Assembly (NCBI GenBank): GCA_030762935.1
Contig: CM060899.1
Span: 63,910,501-63,974,500 of the forward strand
DNA: 64,000 bases
Direction: 5' to 3'
DNA from: Hymenopus coronatus
Taxonomy: Eukaryota; Arthropoda; Insecta; Mantodea; Hymenopodidae
Position 1 is the first letter of the stretch; each line of letters begins with the position of its first letter. A program made the position numbers and the translations under genes. Under the pieces are notes generated by a model. The model was not told where the DNA came from, did no database searches, and saw only the letters and a list, made by a program, of their open reading frames with translations. Below, piece after piece: positions 23,402-33,207 of this stretch.

Positions 23402-23518
23402 TTTTACTTTCTCTACACGTACTATGTACACGTGTAAAGAGAAGGTATTGTATTGCACCCAAAATTCACTACAGAGATTTTAACGGAAATATATATTTTG
23501 AATCTCCTTGAATTAAAA
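23402..23518 (+). repeat. H1 5'-end fragment
   Basis: TTTTACTTTCTCTACACGTA with palindrome, then the first ~115 bp of H1 only. It directly precedes a '-' copy, so the pair looks like an element with ~115-bp inverted terminal repeats. Confidence 0.75.
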
Positions 23519-24373
23519 ACAACTGATGTGTTCCATTCACATCTCTGCAACAAATTACCATTTACTTAATCTAATCGAGAAAAAATTAGCAGAAATAGTC
23601 TTATTACTTGCTTCCTTGTTAATAGAAGCGAAATAAGGGAGCACCATAAGTTAAAGCGATAGTCAAAAGCTGGTTGCTATGTGACTGAAGTTCCTTTGCT
23701 TTTATGGACAGGGGTTGACAAATTCCTGTATGAGAAAAGTATATTCTTAAAAGATGAACCAAAAACAAGAAATATCTCAAAAATGATGAACTCCACGAAA
23801 AAAAATTATATAACATAAATTGTCTATTTTAACATGCTCTCAATTTCTTGTATTTTAAGTTTTCGCCCATCTCTTACGGTTTAGTAGTTATGCAAAATTC
23901 CGTAAAATTCGCCCAGAATAAAGTAATTTTCAGAGGCTATTCCCAGAAAATTCAAGGTATACATTTTATTTGGCAAGTAAATCACTTAAATATAAGAGAT
24001 TTTAATCAAAATCGTTAGAACTATTTTTAAGAAAATCAAAATTTTCGAAATTTTTTCCATGTAAAGGGTATATTGGGGTGGGGAGATTTTCTTGAAAATC
24101 TTCGTGTCGTATCCTTCGAAGATACCAAACTTAAATACTAAATTTGGTTTTTAACGGTCTTTCGGTTTTTAAGCTATGCTGCCCTCAGACACACTCTCTC
24201 ACACACACCAGACAGACAGACAGACAGACACACACGTACATTTTTCTTAAAATGCTTTTTTGGATTCAGAGGGTCTCAAAACATATATTTTTGGTGAAAT
24301 TCCGGTATCGAATTTTGGATGCAATACAATACCTTCTCTATACACTATGTACATAGTACGTATAGAGAAAGAA
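23519..24373 (-). mobile_element. H1 repeat
   Basis: CTGATGTGTTCCATTCACAT with an 11-nt deletion of the subterminal ACTTTCTCTAC, then the usual blocks, a (GACA)n patch at 24206-24228, and a palindrome end with GAGAAAGAAAA. Confidence 0.88.
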
Positions 24374-25094
24374 AACGTTTTTGGAAGAAGGTCCGTATAT
24401 GTGTGTGCCTGTGGACACCATAACTCAAAAACGAAAAGTCGTTAAAATACTAAACTTGGTACTTACGTCTAGTATCCTCTAAAGATGCGACACTAAGATT
24501 TTCAAGAAAATCCCATCACATTAAACTCCCCTTTACATGGAAAATTTTTCGAAAATTTTGATTTTCCCAAAAATGGCTCTAACGATTTTCATTAAAATAT
24601 CGTATATTAAACATATTTACATAACAAATAAAATGTATATTTTGAATTTTCTGGGAATAGCCTCTGAAGACTACTTTATTCTTGGTCAATTTTACGGAAT
24701 TTTAAATAACTGCTAAACCGTAAGAGATAGACAAAAACTTACCACACAACAAATGTAGAACACCTTAAAATACACAATTTATGTTATATACATTTTTTTC
24801 GTGGAGTTGATTGTTTTTGAGATACTCCTTGTTTGTTTGTTTTCAGCTATAAAGACATACTTTTCTTATATAGGACTTTGTGAACTCATGTCCATGCAAA
24901 CAAAGAAACTTCAGTCGCAGAGCAACCAGCTTTTGACTGTCACTTTAACCTATGGCACTCCCTTATTTCACTTCTACTAACAAGGAAGCAAGTAATAAGA
25001 CTATTTCTACTAATTTTTGCTCCATTAGATGAAGTAAATAGAATAATTTGTTGCAGTGATATAGAGAAAGTCATGTGAATGGAACACATCAAAT
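24374..25094 (+). mobile_element. H1 repeat, 5'-truncated foldback arm
   Basis: Starts inside H1 at TTTTTGGAAGAAGGTCCGTA, just before the microsatellite, immediately after the end of the '-' copy. Ends GAGAAAGTCATGTGAATGG..CACATCA. It forms an inverted pair with 23519-24373. Confidence 0.85.
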
Positions 25095-25606
25095 GTTTTA
25101 TTTAAATAATCATGCAAGCTAGTATTTTAAACATGATAAAATATTACCGTATATGTTATAAATTTTCACAATTACATGCTGTAGAGTTTAGAAATTTTAT
25201 ATATGCATTACTTTAAAACAAGCACGAGCCGCCACTGGATTTGCGTCGTGAAGTAAAATATGTTGGGTCCTGTGGAGTAGCAGAAGACGTGATAAATAGG
25301 GCGCTTGATCGCGGCGTGCAGCGCGAAGCTCTGCAATAGATTGGTTTTTGTTTCTCCCCCATCCCACCTCTGCCACCATTCCGACACACAAACAGCGTGG
25401 CACTACAAGCTTAAAATACTACTACAGATGTTTCATTTCGCTCCGCGCCTTTCTGTAAGCAGCCGCAAGCAGAAACCAACACAGTCAGCTCAAAATATCT
25501 GCCGCTGAGACTGGCCTCTTCTGAAAAGAAAGTTATTACCCAATGCAGGATTGGAGAGCTGATATCTAGCACAATAAAAGTAATGAATTGCAAAACACGA
25601 CAAAAA
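25095..25606. other. Unique GC-richer region
   Basis: Balanced composition, with short open frames on both strands but no motif I recognise. No repeat similarity within the window. Confidence 0.4.
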
Positions 25607-26418
25607 TCTGATCTGTACATCACTGAGCTCTCTACTTCCTGCCCATTTTAAAAAGCTTATGCTTCTATTTACTTCATGCCAATCGAAAAAAAAGAAAGAA
25701 AAAAAAAAAGCAGAAACAGTCTTATTACTTGCTTCCTTGTAAGTAGAAGCGAAATAAGGGAGTAACATAGGTTAAAGTGATAGTCAAAAGCTGGTTGCTA
25801 TGTGACTGAAGTTCCTTTGTTTATATGGACAGGAGTTGACAAACTCCCATATGAGATAAGTATACTTATTTTAAAACTGAAACCAATAACAAGGAATCTC
25901 TAAGAAACGACCAACTCCTCGAAAAAAACGTATATAACATAAATTGTGTGTTTTAACGTGCTCTACAATTGTTGTGTGGTAAGTTTTTGTAAATCTCTTA
26001 CGGGTTAGCAGTTATGGAAAATTCTGTAAAATTCATCCAGAATAAAGTGGTCTTCAGAGGCTATTCCCAGAAAATTCAAGATATACATTTTATTTTTCAG
26101 ATAACTATTTTTAATATACGATATTTTAATAAAAATTGTTAGAGCCATTTTTGTATAAAAATCAAAATTTTCGAAAGCTTTTCCATGTAGGGTAGTTGGG
26201 GGTGGGAGATTTTTCTAGAAATAGTGTCATATCCATGGAAGATACTAAACTTAAATATCAAGTTTGGTATTTAAACGACTTTTCGTTTGTGAGTTATTAT
26301 GCTCACAGACACAAGGACACACAAACACGGACCTTTTTCTAAAAATGCTTTTTTTTTGATACAGGGGACCCTAAAACGTATATTTTCAGTGAAATATCCG
26401 TGTCGAGAAAGTAAAAAC
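25607..26418 (-). mobile_element. H1 repeat lacking its palindrome
   Basis: Diverged start (AATCTGATCTGTACATCACT). The end jumps from GTGAAATATCCGTGTCGAG to GAAAGTAAAAA, deleting the palindrome. Confidence 0.82.
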
Positions 26419-26463
26419 GATTAAAATGTAAAATGTAAACATATTAACAAATGTAAATATAGC

Positions 26464-26628
26464 AAGACTCTTAACAGTTTCTCATATGTGTCAGTTAGAA
26501 TTTTCAACACCTTACCTCTGATTATCAAGACTCTTCATTTGTTAAACTTTAAGAAGAGGATCAAAACAAACTTGAAGGCAAATCTTCTTTATAACATTTC
26601 AAAAATTTATGACCTGAAATGGGATTAA
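26464..26628 (+). pseudogene. LINE reverse-transcriptase ORF, C-terminal remnant
   Basis: In frame from 26488: VSVRIFNTLPLIIKTLHLLN, then FKKRIKTNLKANLLYN and a stop at 26626-26628. The pattern VRIFN-LP--IK-----FK--LK--LL matches the extreme C-terminus of many non-LTR (Jockey/CR1-like) reverse transcriptases. The rest of the protein is absent. The AT-rich stretch to about 26684 is likely the LINE 3' UTR. Confidence 0.6.
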
Positions 26629-26650
26629 TCTTATCCATTTTTAAACTATT

Positions 26651-26690
26651 ATTGTACATTATTGTATGTAGAATGCTTAATTAATTTTTA
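26651..26690 (+). repeat. Left 40-bp direct repeat flanking H1
   Basis: ATTGTACATTATTGTATGTA and the following 20 nt, ending TTAATTTTTA where the H1 5' end starts. It differs from the right copy at 2 of 40 positions. Confidence 0.85.
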
Positions 26691-27391
26691 CTTTCTCTAT
26701 ACGTACTATGTACATAGTGTATAGAGGTTTTGTATTGTACCCAAAAATTTGATTCCGAGATTTCACCGGAAATATATGTTTTGAGACCCCCTGAATCCGA
26801 AAAAATCATTTTTAGAAAAATGTCCGTGTGTGTATCTGTCTATGTGTGTGTATCTATATGTGTGCCTGTGGGCAGCTAGCTCAAAAACGAAAAGACCGTT
26901 AAAGCCCAAACCTGGTAATTAAGTTTGGTATCTTCCAAGGATGCGACACGAAGATTTTGAAGAAAACTCCTCCCCCCACCCCAAACTACCCTTTACATAG
27001 AACTATTTTCGAACATTTTGATTCCCTTAAAAATGACTAACAATTTTGTTTAAAATTTTTCATATTAAAGATATTTACCTGACAAATAAAATGTATATCT
27101 TGAGTTTTCTGGGAATAGCTTCTTAAGACTACTTTATTCTGGATGAATTTTACGAAATTTTGAATAACTGTTAAACTGTAAGAGATGGACAAAATCTTAC
27201 TACACGAAAAATGTAGAGCACATTAAAGCACACAATTTATGTAATATACATTTTTTTCGTGGAGCTGATCTTTTTTTTTTTAGATATTCCTTGTTTTCTG
27301 TTTTAGTTTTGAAAAACTTATACTTTTCTCATACAGGAATTTGTAACAGAGGTGTAGAGAAAGTCATGTGAATAGAACACATGAGATTTTT
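26685..27391 (+). mobile_element. H1 repeat with internal deletion, between 40-bp repeats
   Basis: TTTTTACTTTCTCTATACG with palindrome; 3' GAGAAAGTCATGTGAATAG, CACATGAGATTTTT. About 160 bp upstream of the 3' end are deleted: GGAATTTGT joins AACAGAGGTGTAGAG. Confidence 0.88.
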
Positions 27392-27400
27392 AAATATATT

Positions 27401-27440
27401 ATCGTACATTATTGTATGTAGAATTCTTAATTAATTTTTA
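27401..27440 (+). repeat. Right 40-bp direct repeat flanking H1
   Basis: ATCGTACATTATTGTATGTA and the next 20 nt, near-identical to 26651-26690. The similarity extends further left through ATTTTTAAA. Confidence 0.85.
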
Positions 27441-27444
27441 TTCT

Positions 27445-27535
27445 AATGAGTTCTGATTGGATGGAATTTTACGCGCCAATGTACTAGATCAGTGTCATGA
27501 ACAAAATAATCACTAAAAACACGAACTTTTGCCTC
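27445..27535 (-). repeat. R4 dispersed repeat
   Basis: Reverse complement of the copy at 14560-14665. Shared core GAATTTTACGCGCCAATGTA. Confidence 0.6.
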
Positions 27536-27874
27536 TAGAGATACACAATATCCTGAAGTCAAACTAAGCACATTTACGTTACTCTAAAGTGTTTGTTGGC
27601 ATAGCTACGCCCTCCACAGCTGTAGGGTTAGAAAGGGCATGAGGAAAGCACTTCATTACAATGTAAAAGTTGTTGAGAAATCTTATAAAAGACGGTGCGT
27701 AAATGTATACATTTCTACTGAAGCTATTCAGGGGAGTCGACTTGTGTTTACGTTTGTGAATCTCTAAAATGAACTTTTTACGCCTTCTAAATCTCTATTA
27801 ATGTTATTCTTTCACATCCTTTTCGTCTGCTTTTCTTTTTCCACTTTACCAAGGCACCCCTCTTTCCTAAAAAA
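27536..27874. other. Unique region, nothing recognised
   Basis: No repeat or coding signal that I can support. Confidence 0.45.
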
Positions 27875-28661
27875 GATCTGATGTGTTCCATTCACATGAC
27901 TTTCTCTACATCTCTGCAACAAATTATTCTTAAAAAGCTTATGATTCTATTTACTTCATGTTAATCCAAAAAAAAAAAAAAATAGCAGAAATAGTCTTAT
28001 TACTTTCTTCCTTGTAAGTAGAAGCGAAATAAGGGAGTACCATACGTTAAAGTGATATTCAAAAGCTGGTGGCCATGCGACTGAAGTTTCTTTGTGTGTA
28101 TGGACAGGAGTTGACAAATTCCTGTATGAGAAAAATATAAGTTTTTATACCTTAAACTGAAAACAAGGAATATCTCAAAAACAATCAACTCCACGAAAAA
28201 AATGTATATAACATAAATCGAGTGGTTTAATGTGCTCTACATTTTTTGTGAGGTAAGTTTTTGTCTCTCTCTTATGGTTTAGCACTTATGCAAAATTCCG
28301 TAAAATTCACTCAGAATAAAGTAGTCTTCAGAGGCTATTCCCAGAAAATTTAAATGCACATTTTGTTTTTCAGGTAAATAATTTTCGAAAAAGGTTCCAT
28401 GTAAAGGGTAGTTTGGAGTGGGGGGATTTTTCTCAAAATCTTCGTGTCGCATCCCCGGAAGATACTAAACTTAAATACCAAGTTTGGTATTTTTACCAAC
28501 TTTTCGTTTTTGAGTTATCGTGTTCACGGACACACGGACACACACACATACGGACCTTTTTCTGAAAATACTTTTTTTTGGATACAGGGGACCCTAAAAC
28601 ATATATTTCCGGTGAAATCTCGGTATAGAATGTTTTGTACATAGTGCGTATAGAGAAATTA
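27875..28661 (-). mobile_element. H1 repeat
   Basis: GATCTGATGTGTTCCATTCA start. The H1 block near GATATTTTAATCAAAATCG is deleted around 28380. The palindrome end is partly lost (TGTACATAGTGCGTATAGAG). Confidence 0.87.
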
Positions 28662-29040
28662 ATATATATGACATAAATTGCATGTTTTAACGGGCTGTAC
28701 ATTTTTTTTGTGCAGGAAATTTTTGTCATTTCTTACGGTTTACCAGTCTTGCAAAATTCATCCAGAATAAAGATGTCTTTAGAAGCTATTCACAGAAAAT
28801 TCAAATATACATTTTATTTGTCATGTAAATATCTTTAACATACGACATTTTGATCAAAATCATTAGAGCCATTTTTAAAAAAATTAAAATGTCAAACATT
28901 TTTCCATGTAATGAGTAATTGGGAGTGGGGGGATTTTATTGAAAATCTTCATGTCGCATCCTTGGTAGATTCTGAACTTAAATATCAAGTTTGGTATTTA
29001 ACGGACTTTTGCTTTTTGAGCTATGCTGCCCACAGACACA
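28662..29040 (-). repeat. H1 fragment
   Basis: From ATATGACATAAATTGCATG to the CCCACAGACACACATT tract, where the S2 repeat takes over. Confidence 0.75.
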
Positions 29041-29187
29041 CATTAACCGGCCGGGGCGGACTCGAGGCGCTGATCACGTCTTCGGGTCGAGATGGGGGTT
29101 GCAGCGGCCGGACGGTAGGTCAAGGTCCCTTACGGACTGTTGTGCCATGGAGTTAAGTTTAAGATAGAAGAAGAAGAAGAAGAAGAA
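29041..29187 (+). repeat. S2 repeat, SINE-like
   Basis: ACCGGCCGGGGCGGACTCGA, GGTCGAGATGGGGGTTGCAG, GGTCAAGGTCCCTTACGG, and an (AGA)n tail. Shares head and tail with 31684-31851. No clear tRNA cloverleaf. Confidence 0.65.
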
Positions 29188-29252
29188 GCTTTTTAACAAT
29201 AATTTGTTATACAGATGTAGATAAAATCATGAGAATGAAACACACCATATTT
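29188..29252 (+). repeat. H1 3'-end fragment
   Basis: AGCTTTTTAACAATAATTTG and a decayed GTAGATAAAATCATGAGAAT. It is joined to S2 at AGAAG-CTTTTTAA, the same junction as at 31852. Confidence 0.7.
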
Positions 29253-30056
29253 TTGCTTTCTTTACACTTATTATGTACGTAGTGTATAGAGAAGATATTG
29301 CATTCCACCCAAAAATTTAATACCGAGATTTCACCGCAAATACACGTTTTAGGGTGCCGTGTATCCAAAAATATCATATGTAGAAAAAGTCTATATGTGC
29401 CCGTGTGTCTGTGAACATGTAGTTGGTAAAATGCCAAACTTATTATTTAAGTTTAGTGTCTTCCATGCATGCGACACGAAGATTTTGAGGAAAATCCCCC
29501 ACCCCAAACTACCCTTTACATGAAAAAAAATTAGAAAATGTTGAATTTCTCAAAAATGGCTCTGACGATTTTGTTTAAAATACTGTGTATTAAAATATTT
29601 ATATGCAAAAATATATATATATATATATTTATATATAACTTGAACCTTGCAATGAATTTTGCTGAGCTTTGCGTAACTGGTAAACCGTAAGACAGACAAA
29701 AACTTACTACACAACAAATATACATCACGTTAAAATACACAATTTATGTCATAAACGTTTTCTTCGTGGAACTACCCATTTGCGAGATATTCCTTATTAT
29801 TTGTTTCACATTAAAATACTTTTGTAAGCTCCTGGATTTCAACCACATGGCAACTGTCTTTTAAAATATTTAACTATCACTTCAGCCTAGTGTTTTCCGT
29901 AATTTTCCTTCTACTTACAAGGAAGCAAATAATTAAGACAATTTCTGTTAATGTTTATCTCGATTATCATAAAATAAATAGAAGAATATGCTTTTCAACA
30001 ATAATTTGTTGCAGCGATGCAGAGAAAGATATGTGAATGGAACACATCAGATTTTT
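29253..30056 (+). mobile_element. H1 repeat
   Basis: Diverged 5' end (TTTTGCTTTCTTTACACTTA). An internal stretch at 29600-29640 is replaced by (TA)n. 3' GAGAAAGATATGTGAATGG, CACATCAGATTTTT, which is directly shared with the next copy's 5' T-run. Confidence 0.85.
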
Positions 30057-30899
30057 ACTTTCTCTATAAGCACTATGTACATAGTGTATAGAGAAGGTGT
30101 TACACACTCGATACCGAGATTTCACCGGAAATATATGTTTTAGGGTCTCCTTTACCTAAAAAAAAGCATTTTCAGAAAAAGATCGGTGTGTGTGTGTGTC
30201 CGTGAACACGATAACTCAAAAACGAAAAGTCGGTAAAATACCAAACTTGGTATTTAAGTTTAGTATCTTATGGGGATGAGACACGAAGATTTTGGGAAAA
30301 ATCGCCCCACCCCAACTACCCTTTACATGCAAATTGTTTCGAAAATTTGGATTTTCTTAAAAATGGCTCTGACGATTTTGATTAAAATTTCGTACATTAA
30401 AGGCATTTACACGTCAAATAAAACGTACATCTTGAATTTTCTGGGAATAGCCTCTGAAGTTTACTTAATTCTGGATGAATTTTGCATAACTGCTAAACCG
30501 TAAGAGATGGACCAAAACTTAACACACAAAAAATGTAGAGCACATTAAAACACAACATTTATGTTATATACATTTTTTCCGAGGAGTTTATCGTTTTTGA
30601 GATATTCCTTGCTTTTGGTTTCAGCTTTGAAAATCTTATACTTTTCTCATACAGGAATTTGTCAACTCCTGTCCATACAAACAAAGGAACATCAGTCACA
30701 TAGCAACCAGCTTTTGACTTCACTTTAACCTATGGAACTCCCTTATTTCGCTTCTACTTACAAGGAAGCAAGTAATAAGACTATTTGTGCTAATTTTTTT
30801 CTCGATTAGCATGAAGTAAATAGAAGCATAAGCTTTTTAACAATAATTTGTTGCAGAGAGTAAGAGAAAGATATATGAATGGAACACATCAGATTTTTA
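30057..30899 (+). mobile_element. H1 repeat, head-to-tail with previous copy
   Basis: Junction CATCAGATTTTTACTTTCTC at 30047-30066 joins the two copies with a single T-run. Complete 3' end at 30899. A direct example of tandem H1. Confidence 0.92.
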
Positions 30900-31480
30900 A
30901 TATCTAAAGTCTGTAATGCGAACGCATCTAAAGTGAGATTGCATCTAAGAGCAAAGCTTTTTGAACTTGGAGGAAACTTGGAATTCTTTGCCCGCTCTTA
31001 ATTTTGAAATCGATATCGACTTAAGAATGCTATTCCCGCACTGAAAGTGTAATGGGAGTGCGAAGGGAGAAACAAATTTAGCAAGAAATAATACTAAAAC
31101 GTAAAAAAGAAGTGAGACGGGCTTCTAATCTGGGGGGGGGGGGAGGGACAACGACCCTATAGAATACATTGTTAGAGGAATTCTATGTACGCTTTGTCAG
31201 AGGAGGAGAAGAAGAAGAAGCGTGGATCCAATTAAAATGTAGCGTAGACACGTCCATGAAGTGGAACCTATCGACGTTTTATCTGCGTCAAGGTAATCAT
31301 TAATGGTCTTATTCTTTTCACCTCTTCGCCATTAGTTTTGATGACGCATTCACTAACTGAAAATTGGATTTCAGGTGGTTAAAATTATACGCAATTAAAT
31401 GTTATCATTTAATAGGTAATTTATAATGGTTTTGGTACATTAAATTTTAACATCTTCACCATGGAAAACAAGTAGAAGAA
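30900..31480. other. Unique region, nothing recognised
   Basis: Contains a G12 run near 31131 and (GAA)n at 31203-31219. No reading frame or repeat assigned. Confidence 0.45.
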
Positions 31481-31541
31481 GATTTGTATTCTACCCAAAA
31501 ATTAGATTCCGAGATTTCGCCAGAAACATACGTTTCAGATC
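31481..31541 (+). repeat. H1 5'-region fragment
   Basis: TGTATTCTACCCAAAAATTA, GATTCCGAGATTTCGCCAGA: positions ~45-110 of H1. The fragment ends at TTAA, where repeat P begins. Confidence 0.65.
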
Positions 31542-31683
31542 CCCTTAAAGAGACAAGATAGTCTCAACATAAGGAAATTACACCTTAAGTGAGTTAAATA
31601 ACCACTGTTCTTAAAGTATTCAATTGTTTTTCCAGAAATTTGTAAGAATTATTATATAAATCATGACACTTATTTCGCGTGGT
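31542..31683 (+). repeat. P repeat, 5' fragment
   Basis: After TTAA: AGAGACAAGATAGTCTCAAC, then CACCTTAAGTGAGTTAAATA and CAATTGTTTTTCCAGAAATT. Same order as the copies at 36705, 50303, 62886 (reverse) and 63409 (reverse). Confidence 0.75.
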
Positions 31684-31851
31684 TCACAGGCACTCATCAA
31701 CCGGCCGGGAGGTACTCGAGGCACTCATCACGTCTCACCCTCCAGCACTGCACCCCATTCTGGACGTCTTCGGGCCGAGATGGAGAATGCAGCGACCGGG
31801 CGGTAGGTCAAGGTTCCTTGTGCCATGGAGATAAGTTAAAGATAGAAGAAG
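31684..31851 (+). repeat. S2 repeat, SINE-like
   Basis: CAACCGGCCGGGAGGTACTC, CCCTCCAGCACTGCACCCCA, GGTCAAGGTTCCTTGTGCC, tail AGATAGAAGAAG. The longest S2 copy here. Confidence 0.68.
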
Positions 31852-32218
31852 CTTTTTAAGAATAATTTGTTATACAGATGTAGAAAAGATCTTAAGAATG
31901 GAAGTCGCCCTCCGTGGTGTAATGGTTACCATGCTAACTTCATATACCCAAGGTCGCGGGTTCAAACCCGGCGGAGGACGATGGATTTTTTCGGGCGTAA
32001 AAATCCTTAGCATGGCTTCCTTCGGAAGGGAAGTAAAGCTGTGGGTCCCGTGTCGTAGATTTACGGCATGTAAAAGAACCTCAAGTCTGAGAGAGAGGCC
32101 TGTGAGCTAAATTAATCGGTCTTTCACCCCCAGTATAGAATTGGACGCTGAGAACATCAGTTAAAGAGCGTCCATAAATGAAACGCCATTTCATTTTTTT
32201 AAGAATGGAACACATCAA
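31852..32218 (+). repeat. H1 3'-end fragment split by a SINE
   Basis: CTTTTTAAGAATAATTTG and TAGAAAAGATCTTAAGAATG, then the S1 SINE, then AAGAATGGAACACATCAAAG. Without the SINE it is a normal H1 3' end running into the next copy's TTTTACTTTCTC. Confidence 0.75.
31904..32198 (+). mobile_element. S1 SINE, complete, with 12-bp target duplication
   Basis: tRNA-like head GTCGCCCTCCGTGGTGTAAT with B box CGGGTTCAAACCCGGC (about 31960-31975), body with TTCGGGCGTAAAAATCCTTA, 3' end AAGAGCGTCCATAAATG and a T-rich tail. TTAAGAATGGAA is duplicated at 31892-31903 and 32199-32210. The anticodon arm region differs from a functional tRNA, so this is a pol III retroposon and not a tRNA gene. Similarity to the opposed copy at 32266-32559 indicates recent activity. 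Confidence 0.85.
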
Positions 32219-32740
32219 AGTTTTACTTTCTCTAAACGTACAATGTACATGGTGCATAGAGAAAAAAAAATGGCGTGTTATTTATGGACGCTCTTTAACT
32301 GCTTTGGTTCTCAGTGTCCCATTCTATATTTGCCGTGAAAGATCGCTTAATTTTGCCCAGAGGCCTCTCTATCAGGCTTGAGGTTCTTTTACGTGCCGTA
32401 AATCTACGACACGGGACCCACAGCTTTACTTCCCTTCCGAAGGAAGCCATGCTAAGGATTTTTACGCCCGAAAAAAATCCATCGTCCTCCGCCGGGTTTG
32501 AACCCGCGACCTTGGGTATATGAAGTTAGCATGGTAACCATTACACCACGGAGGGCGACTGTATAGAGAAAATATTGCATTTCACCCAAAATTTCGATAC
32601 CGAGAATCCACTGCAAATGCACGTTTTAGGGTCCTCTGTATCCAAAGCTATCATTTGTAGAAAAAGATCTGTGTGTGTGTGCGTGTGTCTGTGGACACCT
32701 TAACTCAAAAACGAAAAGTTGATAAAATAAGCTTAGTATT
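32218..32740 (+). mobile_element. H1 repeat, split by a SINE and cut by element D
   Basis: TTTTACTTTCTCTAAACGTA with palindrome (32221-32265), SINE, then TGTATAGAGAAAATATTGCA through the (GTGT)n tract to TTAGTATTTAA, where transposon D begins at its TTAA. Confidence 0.8.
32266..32559 (-). mobile_element. S1 SINE, complete, opposite orientation
   Basis: Reverse complement of an S1 copy: the head GTCGCCCTCC ends at 32559. The target TGYATAGAGAAAA is duplicated at 32253-32265 and 32560-32572, inside the H1 5' palindrome. The first ~190 bp are almost identical to the copy at 31904; the remainder is clearly more diverged. Confidence 0.85.
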
Positions 32741-33207
32741 TAAGGGGATGCACCACCCAAAATCCTAAATCCAACAGTTTTCAACTAATCAAGCTGAAAA
32801 TTTTAACATGAATTTATGTTGTACAGTAGTTACATGATTTAAAATTTAGTTTATGTATCATAAGTAGTTTTGAGTTATTCATTTTTAAATTAAAAAACAG
32901 GCGCCAAATTCAAATCACTTCACACGATGAAAATGACGAAATTTTTTTATTTTTTTTATTTTTCAAAGTATGTATTTAAGTATCAGAAACAGACATGCTA
33001 TATTAATTTATTATACTACAATTAGTTTTACAGTAAAAAAAATTATGTGTTCCATTCACATGACTTTCTCTACATCTTTGCACCCAATTATTGCTAGAGA
33101 GCTTATGCTCCTATTTACTTCATGCTAATCGAGAAAAAAATTAGCAGAAATAGTCTTATTACTTGTTTCCTTGTAAGTAGAAGCGAAATAAGGGAGTACC
33201 ATAGGTT

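Noticed and set aside
23402..24373. H1 as an ordinary TIR/DDE MITE
   Set aside because: Only a few copies have the inverted second terminus. Most end in the asymmetric stem-loop, and no constant target duplication is visible. Kept as the main alternative to the Helentron interpretation.
31904..31985. Functional tRNA genes at the SINE heads (also 17380, 20007, 22823, 58677)
   Set aside because: Good B boxes but no acceptor-stem pairing that I can draw, and each continues into a SINE body and tail.
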